NCBI GenBank assembly: GCA_010015675.1
Contig: ML976984.1
Span: 268,923 to 332,922 of the forward strand
Origin: Byssothecium circinans
Taxonomy: Eukaryota; Ascomycota; Dothideomycetes; Pleosporales; Massarinaceae
Reading direction: 5' to 3'
DNA length: 64,000 nt
Shown here: in pieces, positions 50,262 through 61,236 of the stretch
Layout: each line of letters begins with the position of its first letter
How positions within the stretch are numbered: position 1 is the stretch's first letter
Program-made: the position numbers and the translations under genes
The notes under the pieces: model-generated
Database searches by the model: none
Told to the model about the DNA's origin: nothing
What the model saw: the letters and a program-made list of their open reading frames with translations, nothing else

Positions 50262-50954
50262 GTAACGTGTCCGTGCGCGTGATGCACGCCTTTTACTAAG
50301 AAAATTAAAGAAAATAAGTAACTTTAAAGCTATATCAACTCTTTAATAACCTTTTCTTTTTAAAAGATTCTTTAACTAAAGTTATAAAGAAAGACTATCT
50401 CTATAACTCTAAAATTTTAGTTTTTTAATATTAATTAGTTTTAAGAAAAATGTATAAAAGTACTAAAACTTAAGTCTTTAAAATTTAAAAATAATATTTT
50501 TTTAGGAGTAAAGTATACTATTTAGAATATATTTTATATAAGGACTTTTTTTTATAAAGAACTACTTAAGAAGATAGATTATCTTTCCTAATTTTCTTTT
50601 TTAAAAAAGATAAAAAGATAATATAACTTTTTAGTTAGTAATTTTATTAGAAAGAACCTAATATAAAATATATTCTAAATAGTATACTTTACTCCTAAAA
50701 AAATATTATTTTTAAATTTTAAAGACTTAAGTTTTAGTACTTTTATACATTTTTCTTAAAACTAATTAATATTAAAAAACTAAAATTTTAGAGTTATAGA
50801 GATAGTCTTTCTTTATAACTTTAGTTAAAGAATCTTTTAAAAAGAAAAGGTTATTAAAGAGTTATATAGCTTTAAAGTTACTTATTTTCTTTAATTTTCT
50901 TAGTAAAAGGCGTGCATCACGCGAATCCGTGCATCACGCGCACGGACACGTTAC
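50262..50954. mobile_element. Foldback/MITE-like element with very long terminal inverted repeats
   Basis: The two ends are near-perfect inverted copies: left arm about 50262-50541, right arm about 50662-50954, with a spacer of about 120 bp. Both start with GTAACGTGTCCGTGCGCG on the outside, followed by GTGATGCACG, then AT-rich sequence of more than 80 percent A+T. The right arm carries an extra 17 bp, a second copy of CGCGTGATGCACG. No open frame, so it is non-autonomous. If CAGT is counted as part of the ends they differ by a GT indel. I cannot see a clear target-site duplication. Arms that remain almost identical imply recent insertion or gene conversion. The AT richness may come from RIP on the paired arms (inference). 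Confidence 0.8.
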
Positions 50955-51418
50955 TGACTGCGCTACCAGAAAAACCTCTGCTGCTGCAGCCGGTGCACTC
51001 TGATCCAGCAACGACTCAGTCTTTCTCATAGCATCAACATGGGGTGGTTAGCTTGATGGTGTTTTACGTCGACTTTTATAGAACTAATAATGCCTATCTA
51101 AAATTTAGACCGAGTGCTAGTGAGATTTGGACATGTTGAAGGACTGGATTGGTACTTTTTGCGTAAATATGCGCTAAAAACACACCTGCGTTAACACTGT
51201 TGAGCTGCTTGATCCTTATAATATTAGCACCCCTGTATACAGGAAGCATTATCGAGATAGCACAGCTCTCGTAACAGCCAAATTCACGACTGGACCACAG
51301 CCGCTGCCTCCCATTCACGACATGAAGCTCCTGGTGAGCCTATACTCCAAGACTACGTCCAGCACTTCGCAGCCGTTCGAGGAAAGAAATCTATATTGAC
51401 CTACTATGGGTATCGTAG
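50955..51418 (+). other. Intergenic spacer
   Basis: About 460 bp between the foldback element and the 3' end of the Mcp1 gene. Nothing recognised. Confidence 0.45.
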
Positions 51419-52396
51419 TTAGCGCCACCTGCCAATCAATGGCATGCTATTGTACAACTCGTCGAATTCTCGCCCTATCCAACCACCTGTCTTTCCATCT
51501 CTTCCTACTATGCCCAAGCCTCCTGCCAGCCAGAGCCCTGCAACAAGTGCTGATACAGCATTGATGCCGTACCACCTCCTCTTCCTGATCAAATGCCTCT
51601 TCGACTCAATATCGCTGACTTGTGGAGGGGAAAGCCCCAGCCACTTCGCCCACCCCCATACAAAATGCCACACTCCAACGCCGACCATGGCTGTAAACCC
51701 TGCGAATGATACGACCGGGTGTAATGCAAACCCGTGGCTAATATACGACAAACTAATCATCGAGTTGTCACCGTGCATATACACCGGAAATATCCTCGTA
51801 GTCCAAATATGCAAGCTTGCCAATGGAACAAGCACATATCCAAGCGCACTTGTCCCACTCAGAGGCGGCCATGGTATTTTCCTTCGGTCTCCGTGTGTTT
51901 CCGCACCGTATCGTTTCAGTGCTTGTCGTCTTCGGTAGAATCGCAACGCTATGCCTGATGCTATGTGTGCCGCAAGTGGCAGAGCGATCAGTATGGGCTC
52001 AGTGAGAGCTGACTGGTAGTACGGCCGGGTGAGAAGGAGATATCGATTGCTTTCGGGCACGGATCTTGTGAGGAGTGGTATTATGGACGTGTTGGCGATG
52101 TGGAAGGACGCGAAGACGGTGAAGGCGTAGGATGAGTACTTTTGTGCGCGGCTTACTGGACATGTATATTAGCACATGAACCTTTTATATTACGGGGAAG
52201 ACGTACGATAATATGCAGGCCCATGATTCCCCAAGCCTAATGTCGAGGTCCTTGTCGAAGACGGTGTTGATGGAAAATAGCCTTCCTTGAATTCTGCAGG
52301 CGTCTCTTCCACTGGCGATGGTTCTACCTCTGTTAAGCCCATCACGCCGCTTTCCTCGTCGCCCATCGGAGGCCGATCATCCTGCTTCTCTGCCAT
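51419..52396 (-). CDS. MCP1: Mitochondrial outer-membrane protein Mcp1 (DUF1691 family)
   Basis: Mcp1 works in mitochondrial lipid homeostasis, suppresses loss of ER-mitochondria contacts, and recruits Vps13 in yeast (family knowledge). Two exons (52396-52207 and 52155-51419) joined by a 51-nt intron give 308 residues. The first 60 residues are hydrophilic and acidic (GDEESGVMGLTEVEPSP), containing a PxP-like stretch where yeast Mcp1 binds Vps13, though I cannot confirm the motif. Then come five hydrophobic segments: SYAFTVFASFHIANTSIIPLL, TEPILIALPLAAHIASGIAL, LGYVLVPLASLHIW, VVSFAGFTAMVGVGVWHF and INAVSALVAGLWLAGGLGIV. The repeated TM-HIA/HIW pattern is typical of the family. Shares a 261-bp divergent promoter with the C2H2 gene. 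Confidence 0.88.
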
Positions 52397-52657
52397 GGCT
52401 ACGCTCGAGGTTTGTCGGTACGTGTCACGTTGCTGACTTTCGGAGTAGGAATGACGTTGATTCGGTGGCAGCTATATGGCCCAAGCTTTGCCGCGGCATT
52501 GCCGTTTATGGTTGTGGACCTTCAACTTCCCGACCCTCATGAACGAACGACTAGTTCCATTGTCCACTACGATAATTGCTATAGAAAACCACTACAGCGC
52601 GATAAACTATTTCCAAACTCATTGAACACATCTTATTTGTCATCCCACTCAGGCAAC
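52397..52657. promoter_or_regulatory. Short divergent promoter of MCP1 and the C2H2 protein gene
   Basis: 261 bp between two start codons pointing away from each other. No specific sites identified. Confidence 0.5.
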
Positions 52658-53386
52658 ATGCCTCCAGTAAGTTCTCGTCAACATCCGCCACACCTCCCAA
52701 CTAACATATCATAGCGAAACAATCCCCTCCCCAACGCCGTCAATGTTTTCAACTGCAGCATCTGCGATAAGGGCTATCCGCGCCAGATCGACTATGAAAA
52801 CCACTTGCGATCCTATGACCACAACCACAGACAGCGCCTTGCCGACATGAAGAAGCTCACGGCCTCCAACGAGAGCGAAAGCAGCTCCCGACCGAGTAAG
52901 TCAGGTCTCGACATGCGCAGCATACCATTGGGTGGTGCTGGCAAGACCGCCGGGCTGGGTTCGAGGTTTAAGAAGGTGGGAGGGGGTGCAGTGGGGGCGG
53001 CTACGGGTGGGAGTAGGTTTAAGAAGGTCGGAGTTGCTGTGAGCGGGAGCAAAGAGGGATATGAGACGAAGCCTGCTGAGAAGGCGACGGAGAATAAGGG
53101 GAAGGTAATAAAAGATGCAAGGGGAGATGCTGAGGAGAAGAATGATGCAACGCGCAATGTTAAGGTCATTACGGAGACGGTTGCTGACGCGACACTTGAT
53201 GAACAGGCAGACCCTCAGAAAGACGAAGATGTGGTCATGGTGGAGCCGGAAGACGAGGAAGAGGTTACGTGGGAGGAATACGATTACACGAAACCGACGG
53301 GATGTGATCATGCGAATTGCGCGGGCTGCAAACCGATCATGGGTGGCACGTATGAAGATGGATGGTTGATCATCGGTCCGACCTAG
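52658..53386 (+). CDS. C2H2 zinc-finger protein, G-patch/KIN17-like finger
   Basis: Exon 1 has only nine bases (ATG CCT CCA, 52658-52666), followed by a 48-nt intron and exon 2 52715-53386, giving 226 residues. The start is supported because the frame of exon 2 opens only just upstream of the acceptor. Residues about 15-45 hold one zinc finger, CSICDKGYPRQIDYENHLRSYDH, of the U1-like class found in RNA-processing proteins (single C2H2 with long His spacing). The middle has two basic SRFKKVG repeats with Gly-rich spacers. The C-terminal third is acidic and ends with a conserved Cys/His cluster TGCDHANCAGC, then GGTYEDGWLIIGPT. This C-terminal signature occurs in uncharacterised ascomycete C2H2 proteins; nuclear role is inference. 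Confidence 0.85.
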
Positions 53387-53928
53387 GAAGCAGACTGGGG
53401 AAGATGCGAAGATACCTTCACAGAGCAGAGCAGCGACGAACGCTTTTGTCGAAGACCTATGTGCCGCCGGCACAGAGCTCCTTCAGGCTAGTACAAACCT
53501 AGTGATTACTACAGACCCTCATATGACTAGAATGGGCCGGGAGAGGGGTGGTCTTCGGTGATTTTGCGCGTATATACACACTTCGTCCAGTAAGTCGTTT
53601 CCATCACACTGTACACTTCTCTCTGACACATCAGACCATTGCTAGAGAGGCGGCTCCAACCGGAAGTTTGGCACTAGAAACAATTAAAGTGCCTCATCCT
53701 CGAAATAAATTCCTTCTTTCTTCTACGAATAGGCTCATTGTCGATTCACTTAATTTGAGTGCAGCCTCGTTTTCAACGTGAATCCGACTGCCACATGTCA
53801 ACTGACCCTTTCCGACCCCCCATTCGCAGAGCTTCACGGGGTACGCATGCCAGTTCTGTCTGCTAATTCGTACCGAAAAAACGATAAGCAGGTTGCCCCG
53901 GTTCCATTACCATCTATGAGCTTCTCTC
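53387..53928 (+). other. Intergenic space between convergent genes
   Basis: About 540 bp between the C2H2 gene and the permease stop. No gene seen. Confidence 0.45.
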
Positions 53929-55508
53929 TTAGGAAGAGTTACTGTTATCCGCGCACGAAAACGCCGAATCGATACTCCCATCCTTATACGCATCCATAAT
54001 CTGCACAATAACTCCGTAGGTCCCGCCAATTGTCAAGAAAACCGATATTCCAATCAACACAACATGAAGCACATACTGAACCTTCTGCCACCAACTCCCC
54101 TTCCAATAATCAGCATGGTCATAAATCCACAACCATCCCGGAAGCCCTAAGGCCAACGGAGCGAAAGCAATGCTCCCAGCCAAGCTGAGCAGATAATTGA
54201 AGATAGGCACTCCGGAAGCGATCAAGAAGCTGATAAGTGTCATGATGAAGAGCGTCCCGAACCATGCACTCCAGTGTACGACGCTATTCGCTTGGAGATG
54301 CTTCGAGTCCCTAAGCATGCGGACGAAAATGTACTTTGCGGAAACGTGGACGTAGAGTGCACCCGAGACACAAAGACCGATTATTCCGACACCGTAGGCT
54401 ACTTTTTTGATCACGGGGCCAGCGCTTCCGAGGGAGGGGGAGGCTACCCATTTACCGCAGTACCAGTAGACGACGATACTCTGTTCAGACGGTCAGTCAG
54501 AATGGTGGATGCAGAGTTGGATGCAAGGATTATACGTACGAAGGATAGGTAGGCGGCAGTTACGATGCCCATGCACCAGTTGACAGCTTTCTTGTAGTCC
54601 TTGGAGTTCTTCATCTCGCTCATTACGGGTAGGAAAGCGGACGTTCCGGCACCACTGCAGAAGATGGTCGATGCCGCGGTGATTCCGGCTGCGAAAGTTG
54701 GGTGTGCGATGACGTGGTATCCGAATTCAAATGGGCCTTCCTGGGGAGCAGCAGCGGGTCGATCGAGCGTAGTGACTCCAACGCTATTTCATCCATCAGT
54801 TAACTTCCCCACAACTTCGCGATGCGGGGAGATCTCCAAAGACTTACACGACAATAAAAACAGCAACAAAAACAGAAGCAAACCCCACCCAAGTGATCCA
54901 AGCAATCTTCTCGAACTTCCTCGCACTAGCCGCCACAAAGATCATAACAGCCGCAATAATGGAAAAATAATTGGTGCAGAGGGAGTGGTTCGAAAGAGCA
55001 TTGAGAGCTGTAGATACTCCCACCATTCCCGAAGCACCCACAATGATGAACGCAACGAGGAAGAGAGCACCCGTTATTTCCTTCACGATCCTTCCGCCGA
55101 CTAAATTGCCCATGTCCGCGATGCTGTGGCAGCCGGGGTGGTTGTTCCGGAAGTTTCCTTGCACGAGCGTGTTGAGGAATTGCCAGCCCAGGACGTTGAT
55201 GGCGCCGGGGAGGGCGCCGAGGACGTACATGGCGGAGGGAATGGTGAGGACGCCGGTTGCAAAGATGACTGAGGATTCTGGGTTAGATCTGCGTTTTTCG
55301 TTGAGAGAGTGGAGGCTTGGAGGGAAGGTCTGTCCTTACGCTTGAGGAAAATAACGGCTGTGTGAATCCAGCCAACTGTGCGGAAGTCTTCGAGACCTTC
55401 GCCTCGCTTGAAGATTTCACCATCGTTTTCGACGACGCCTTTTTCGACGTTGAGGCTTTCGCGGCTTTGAGTTGGTTCGATGGCGTCGTCGATTTTTTCT
55501 GCGGACAT
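53929..55508 (-). CDS. Amino acid permease, AAAP family (neutral amino acid permease Mtr type)
   Basis: Proton-coupled plasma-membrane uptake of neutral or aromatic amino acids, by analogy with Neurospora Mtr. Four exons (55508-55340, 55268-54848, 54783-54540, 54480-53929) give exactly 461 residues. The N-terminus is acidic and cytosolic (EKIDDAIEPTQSRESLNVEKG), then FRTVGWIHTAVIFLKLIFATGVLTIP, the classic first helix of this family with its VLxIP break. About ten more hydrophobic segments follow, among them LFLVAFIIVGASGMVGVSTALNAL, YFSIIAAVMIFVAASA, WITWVGFASVFVAVFIVV, IFCSGAGTSAFLPVMSEM, and VLHVVLIGISVFLTIGGTYGVI. The C-terminus is short and Ser/Asn-rich. Substrate specificity within the family is not decidable here. 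Confidence 0.92.
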
Positions 55509-56311
55509 CTTGCTACCTTGATTGCTTCACTTCACAAAGATCGAAAACAAAAATTTGATGTTGAACAAAAATCCACGAGACGAGACCTGGTCACTTAAAC
55601 GTTCAACTTTCAACAACCAGCAGCCCAGCAGCCCAGCCCAGGTACCCAGCACATATATATACACCCCTCGACGATCCAAAGCACCTAGCTAATAATGCCT
55701 ATCACATCCCTCCACACTGATAACGCCGGAAACGCATCCTTGAATCAAGTAACGAGCGCAAGCGGTATCAGGTATCTTTTCAAAAATCTGGGGAATGTCA
55801 ACCGTGGGCAAGACCCCACAGGACCCAGTGTTTTGGAGGTTCGCCACAGGCTAGCGTAGAGATAACCGCAGATAGGGTTTCGGGATGTTACTCCAATTGC
55901 TTACCCCAATTCTTGGATGGAGAATTGGGACGAGAGTATCGTACCCGCGATTTGGGTTGTGGTTCTGGGGGGGGGGGGGGTACTTTGTTTTGGTTTCGTT
56001 TGGGGAGATGAGTTGCGCGGTTGAAGCTGGGGGATACATGACTCGTGGCATTCTCCCGGTGGGAATGGAGACCCGGGGTAATTGTTTTACGACCGCTATA
56101 GTTCCATCTGTAAAAAATGTACGGAGTATAAGGTGTTGTATCTACCTTGGACGATTATTACGGAGTATTTTAGTTGATTCTGTAGGGTGATTACGAGGAT
56201 ATTGAATCGCGCAATAAAACTATAAAAGAACGCAAGTCACGCATAAACGCCGCCTGAAGGATTCCATGCTTTCTAGCTTTCGACAAGCTAGTTTCTTAAC
56301 TTCAATATTTC
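55509..56311 (+). other. Intergenic region with a poly-G tract
   Basis: About 800 bp upstream of the permease; repeated CAGCAGCCCAGCAGCCCAG near 55620 and a run of 14 G at 55967-55980. No gene seen. Confidence 0.5.
55967..55980. repeat. Poly-G tract, 14 nt
   Basis: Uninterrupted run of 14 G; length may vary or be miscalled. Confidence 0.8.
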
Positions 56312-57180
56312 TTACTTTTCCTTCAACTTTAGGCCCGGCTCTGCCGGCATCAATGCACCTTTCGCAGGAGCTTTTCTGCTCTTAAAGTCGTCCGCCATTT
56401 GTCCCATGGTAACAAACTCGACACCTTCGTGCTTCTTGAAATGTTCTATCAGCCTCTCATGCATGAGCAGTACATGCGGGCGGCCCGATACGTCGGGATG
56501 AATGGTGATCGGCTGAGGAGATATTAGAGATGGTTACCAGAGGTATTGAGTTGAGCTGAAGGTATCAACTTACGAAGATAAACTCATCATACTCCCGATA
56601 AAAGTAATCGAAGTGATCCCTCCAAAGGTCCTCCACATCTCGAGCATTGACAAAGCCATGGCTATTTGGCGACGCCTTAATGAACATCATTGGAGGCAGA
56701 TCCTATTCCAACGTCAGAAATAGTCAAACGCTAGTCACCAACAGACCAAAACATACATCGATATACCAGTTTGCAGGGATTTCAACCAAGCCCGTTTCCT
56801 GACCAGCAACGAGCGGCTTCATCCATTCTTCCGCTTTCTTCGAGTAGTCGATCTTAGTCCAAGAATCACCTGTCCGCAGATAATACGGCTGGCAATCGTG
56901 ATGGCTCATGCTGTGGTCGTACTATATGCCGGAGAAGAGCAGTAACTCAGCGCCCTCTTTGCTTGTTTCCCACCTATATCCCACCATCAGCTTCCACACT
57001 TATTGCACGAGCCATTGACAAACATACCAAGGCGCAACACTCCCCCTCGGAGGTTTCCCAGTGAACTCCGTCAGCATACGATCCTGCAAGTTACAAATAA
57101 CAAAGGCTCACACCCCATTCGCGGGTACAGGAGAATTGTGTTCCAGACCTAATAAGGCACGTCCCCACATACATTGTGAG
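56312..57180 (-). pseudogene. Polysaccharide deacetylase (NodB-like) gene with nonsense codon and decayed 5' end
   Basis: Family enzymes remove acetyl groups from chitin oligomers or related substrates. From the 3' end, exons join cleanly: EFTGKPPRGSVAPW then WETSKEGAELLLFSGI (intron about 57027-56974), [41 protein letters not shown] with [37 protein letters not shown] and [19 protein letters not shown], ending KLKEK with TAA at 56312-56314. An in-frame TAG at 56922-56924 sits between SGI and YDHS; the codon before mutation was probably CAG, and CAG to TAG is the CpA-to-TpA change expected from RIP. Upstream of EFTGK only traces such as GLEHNSPV remain, and the N-terminal NodB catalytic part is unrecognisable. 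A shortened protein from the Met of MSHHD is conceivable but would lack the catalytic half. Confidence 0.72.
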
Positions 57181-58278
57181 CACAATCATGGCTTTCAAGG
57201 CGACATTCTAAAGTCACGCGTAATGGAAAGTGGGGTAATGTTACAGAGGATCGAGTTCCTCGCCATTTCGAACTGTTACATGATCCGCTGGTTGAGATCA
57301 TTTTTGCTGTTCATGGAGAATATTAGCATGCAAAGTGAATGTGAAAACCTGTCACCTCCGAGGGTCTCGGGAAACAAGATTGAATCACTTTTAGGTATGC
57401 CATTGGAATTATTTGAACCTACGCTCATCGTGGTTGACGACTGAGACTTGGTTTAGAATGTGTTTCTTAGTTGCCGTATCGATTTTCGGAGCCACGACCA
57501 CGCACTGCGGCCTGGATTTCCTGGAAAGAGTTACCCCTTCCTCAAGACCCAGTCTAGTATCCCTTTGGCCGCCTTAAGAATGTAGTGGACCATGGTAGGT
57601 TAAGGATTATGGCTAAACGGGACAACGTGGGTTGCTCTAGGAAATTTATTTCTCCGCTCTCGAGGCGGCCAAAGGTATACACGCGAGGCTTAAATGCGTC
57701 TATGATGCTCCCTGTCCCCGCAAACTGACCTCACGCTGCAACCTTGTAGCCCCGCATCTCCCCCTTGCTGGGAATCCTCGTGATTCGTGCGACTTTTCGT
57801 CGGGTAGAGGATTAGGTTTACGACGTACTGTACGCACGAATCCGTACTACGCGTATTCGGTTTGGCTCGTATTCGGTTGGGCTCGTACTTTTCCGGCTCT
57901 ATACGACGGATCTCAGAAGCTCTCTTCTAACTTTCTAGCGGGCCTTAACGGTGTTTTAATTCATGAGAAGGAGGAGTACTACTAATCCATTAGCCTGCCG
58001 CATCAACCACAGGGACTAGCGCCGCACCGCAATGCTGTATTACGCCGAAGACTCGCCGTTTACCCAGGCAATTCTCCACCAAAGAACTTGCAATTTCACG
58101 ATCAGCGACAACTGTTTCCTGCTCCAGAATTCCCGTATCCCGTCATGCCACCACGCTCATGAGCCGATGGTAGCTATATAACACCGATGATGCACCTGCC
58201 CGGCCTACAACTACTTATTGACAACATTAGTAGAGCAAAATTAGAGCTCACACGGAGATCTCGAATTTTCTTCCCAGC
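57181..58278 (+). other. Intergenic region upstream of the GH1 gene
   Basis: About 1.1 kb. No gene recognised. A short direct repeat (CGTATTCGGTT-GGCT units) lies near 57848-57888. Confidence 0.45.
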
Positions 58279-60293
58279 ATGCGTTGGATTTCCCAGTCCC
58301 TCCTCGCAGCCCTAGGGCATTTGACGTACGTATTCCTGCGAGATTGGTTAATCTCCGTAGCTTGAGCCTGTCTAACCTTACGTCAGACACCTTCATGCTG
58401 CTGCTTCTGCTTCTAATGTCACTTCAGAGACATTTTTGTGGCCTTCATACCCAGAATTGATATACGCCGTGCCAGTTGCGAAGTCCAACACGACAAAAAC
58501 GTATGCGCCTAATTACCAGAGCCTGTCAGGACTGTACGCCCACCAGAAAACAACAACCTGGGCTAGCGTCGCATCGCCAACGGACTCGTCAGCAAAATAT
58601 GGCAACGTAGCCTGGTCAGCGCAATGGAGCATTTTCAGCAACATTACCGCACCTCCATTTACAACTACCATGCCTCCGACACCTGTAGCTAGTTCAGAGC
58701 TCATTAAGCCCACACCATTCCCGTTCCCCGAGGATCCAAGTATCCACGAGATGACATTTCCGGACGGATTCGTGTATGGATTTGCAGGAGCAGCCTTGCA
58801 GGTTGAGGGTGCTGTCAAAAACGAAGGTCGCGGCCCCTCACTCACTGAAGCTCTACTCCAAAAACGCTACGCCGTCACGCCGGGCGGTGGGCCCCCGGAT
58901 GTGACCAATCTCAATTACTATCTTTACAAGCAAGATATCGCAAGACTTGCTGCGGTAGGAGTCCAGACATATAGTTTTTCCATCTCGTGGAGCAGAGTCG
59001 TTCCATTTGCAGTTCCAGGAACCCCAGTCAATCAGGAGGCTATCGATCATTACAACGACCTTATTGATACGATCTTGGAATATGGAATGACACCGATGGT
59101 CACCCTTCACCACTTTGATACCCCTCTATATTTTCAACGGTCTAATATTACGTCTTGGCAGTGAGTCTCCTGATCTGGAGGAAATGCACGAGTGATTGAC
59201 TAACAAGACTAAAAGATCTTACGATCATCCCGAATTTGTCCAAAGCTTCGTCAATTATGCCAAGATTGTTCTTGGCCACTTTTCTGATCGTGTTCCGTAC
59301 TGGGTGACCTTCAATGAGCCTACTCTCGATGCACCGAACGTTAAAAATTGGGCATCATCCCATAACGTTGTAATGGCACATTCTCAAGTAGTCCACTGGT
59401 ACCGGGACGTCATCAAAGGAACGGGAAAGTGGGGCCTCAAGGTTGCTTTTGATGCCGGTGGTTTTGCATTGCCTCTGGACCCGAACAACCCAGAAGATGT
59501 TGCCGCGGCTGAACGCTCTCTTGATTTTAACGTCAACTATATTTCCAATCCATTGGTTTTAGGTATCCAGCCGCCAGAGACGGTCTTATCGACATTGGGC
59601 AATAGGGCCCCCATCTTTACGGACGAGGAGTTAGTCCTCGCCAAGGGAACAGTCGACTTCTACGCTTTTGACCTATATAGGGTCTCCTATACTACGTATG
59701 TGGAGGATGGTCTAGACTCGTGTGTGCAGAACAGGTCCCATCCCCGCTACCCTTGGTGTGTGAACTCCATCAAAAATCGAGATGGCTGGCAGGTTGGGGT
59801 TCAGAGTGCCAGCATAGCATATGTGAGTATTCCTTCCTCTTTCCGGTTCCCTGTATCGTGATTGCTGCAGCACGGTTGAGCGAACAAAAAACGCTCTCGA
59901 TAAGCTTACTGCCGACAGATGATGTATCAACATCTCCGAACCGTTCTTAAGTATTTTAGCTCTAGATATCCCACGGAGCTGGGCATTTTAATCGCAGAGT
60001 TTGGCTTTCCCCCTTTTGGCGGAATCGAAATGACGGTGGATAATGCAAGAACCGATCTGGCGCAATCTACGTGGTATCTTTCGAATCTTGGCGAGATCCT
60101 CAAGGCAATCAACCTTGACGGAGTGAAGATGCATGGCGCGATTGGCTGGTCCTGGGTGGATAACTGGGAATGGGGCCAATATCATGACAAGTTCGGTGTT
60201 CAAGGATTCAACAGTACAACCCTGGAGCGGTACTACAAGAGAACTATCTTTGATGTGGTCGACTTTATACGTGGCCACTCTGCCGCTGGCTGA
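58279..60293 (+). CDS. Secreted glycoside hydrolase family 1 enzyme (beta-glucosidase type)
   Basis: Hydrolyses beta-glucosides such as cellobiose (family knowledge). Four exons (58279-58325, 58387-59160, 59216-59822, 59919-60293) give 600 residues in phase. A short signal peptide (MRWISQSLLAALGHLTHLHA) and a Ser/Thr/Pro-rich stretch precede the TIM barrel. The barrel begins at FPDGFVYGFAGAALQVEGA, the standard GH1 opening. Other landmarks: SFSISWSRVVPF, TLHHFDTPLYF (usual HWDxP is HFDTP), acid/base YWVTFNEPT (about Glu308) and nucleophile LIAEFGFP (about Glu503; classical GH1 has TENG). IGWSWVDNWEWGQYHDKFGV near the end matches the WSLLDNFEW aglycone loop. The unusual AEFGFP version is seen in a fungal subgroup of secreted GH1 proteins, so activity is likely but not certain. 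Confidence 0.9.
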
Positions 60294-60438
60294 GGTGATG
60301 GAGGGCCGGTCTGTGCGGTGTAGGGACCAGTCGAATCAACAAGGTTATCTATTTTCCATAGACTGTTTCAACATAAGTCGAGATAGTAATTTTGGGTTGA
60401 TTCTCGAGGCTATTTGCGATCACATTAGACGACCGTAG

Positions 60439-61236
60439 TACCCATTCGTCTTCAATCAGGACAACGCGACAGACAACCCGGCGCGAAACAACCCCTACGT
60501 TTTGGGTTCCATGCCGGCTCTGTGGAATGATTTCGGTCCCATCGCTCCCACCTACTCTGAGGCATATTATGCTTTACGTGAGGGGCTACCAGCCATTGCA
60601 GATAAGCAATGGAGAAGCACCCTTACGGCAGACCAGTTCCACCACATATTTCCGATTTTGCATCCATCTATCCCCGGCCAAAATCTTGATCGAAACATAA
60701 AATCAGCCTTAGACTTGATTGCTTATTATGGACATAAAGATCTATTGACGGATACCTCTGGCAATAAACTCCATGCTGTTACTACCTGTAAAAGATCGTC
60801 AGAGAGGCTGGAAATCTGCCATGGCTGCAACTTCACTACTCCTCTGGCATCAAAGGGACAAAAGTATACTCTGAACCTATCCCTCAAGATCAACAGTCTC
60901 GAAACATCCAACGTCACACTTATCAGTGGAGGCGACTCGGCATTGGTGCTTACCCCTAACGTGACTCTTCTGACCGGAGGAAACCTCTACCGTTTAAACA
61001 GGACAGTTCCTTTAGGAGAATGGATTGATTTGGCTTTGATCGGCCGGGGCAATCGGACCTTTGCGTCACTGGAATCTGCCTCTCGAGGGAAGATCTTCTA
61101 CGAGGAACAGTTCCTCGCCAGGATCGGTTGCGAGCCAAAGGAGTGGCAATGGGTTGAAATAGCAATTGATGTGCCTCTTAAGGCCATTGGAGGAGCTGGA
61201 AGCGGTTGGTCCGGAGACTCCAACATCTCCAGTTGA
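60439..61236 (+). pseudogene. 3' fragment of a GH20 beta-N-acetylhexosaminidase (LamG-like C-terminus)
   Basis: The frame is open from just after a TAG at 60436-60438 to TGA 61234-61236. It begins YPFVFNQDNATDNPARNN and continues LGSMPALWNDFGPIAPTYSEAYYALREGLPAIADKQW, the end of the GH20 barrel in the large fungal N-acetylhexosaminidases. Then follows the LamG-like beta-sandwich of those enzymes: IPGQNLDRNIKSALDLI, CNFTTPLASKGQKYTLNLSL, SALVLTPNVTLL, PLGEWIDLALIGRGNRTFASL and LKAIGGAGSGW. The N-terminal GH20 domain and the catalytic Asp-Glu pair are absent, and no upstream exon is recognisable in the 145 bp after the GH1 gene. The remaining part has no frameshift. The last base of its stop codon is the first base of the transcription-factor ATG. 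Confidence 0.72.

Noticed and set aside
51094..51318. 74-codon minus-strand frame next to the foldback element
   Set aside because: No similarity or splice context; sits in spacer DNA.
57840..57900. Short direct repeat around GTATTCGGTT as a possible array
   Set aside because: Only two copies; no regular spacer, so not a CRISPR-like or satellite array.
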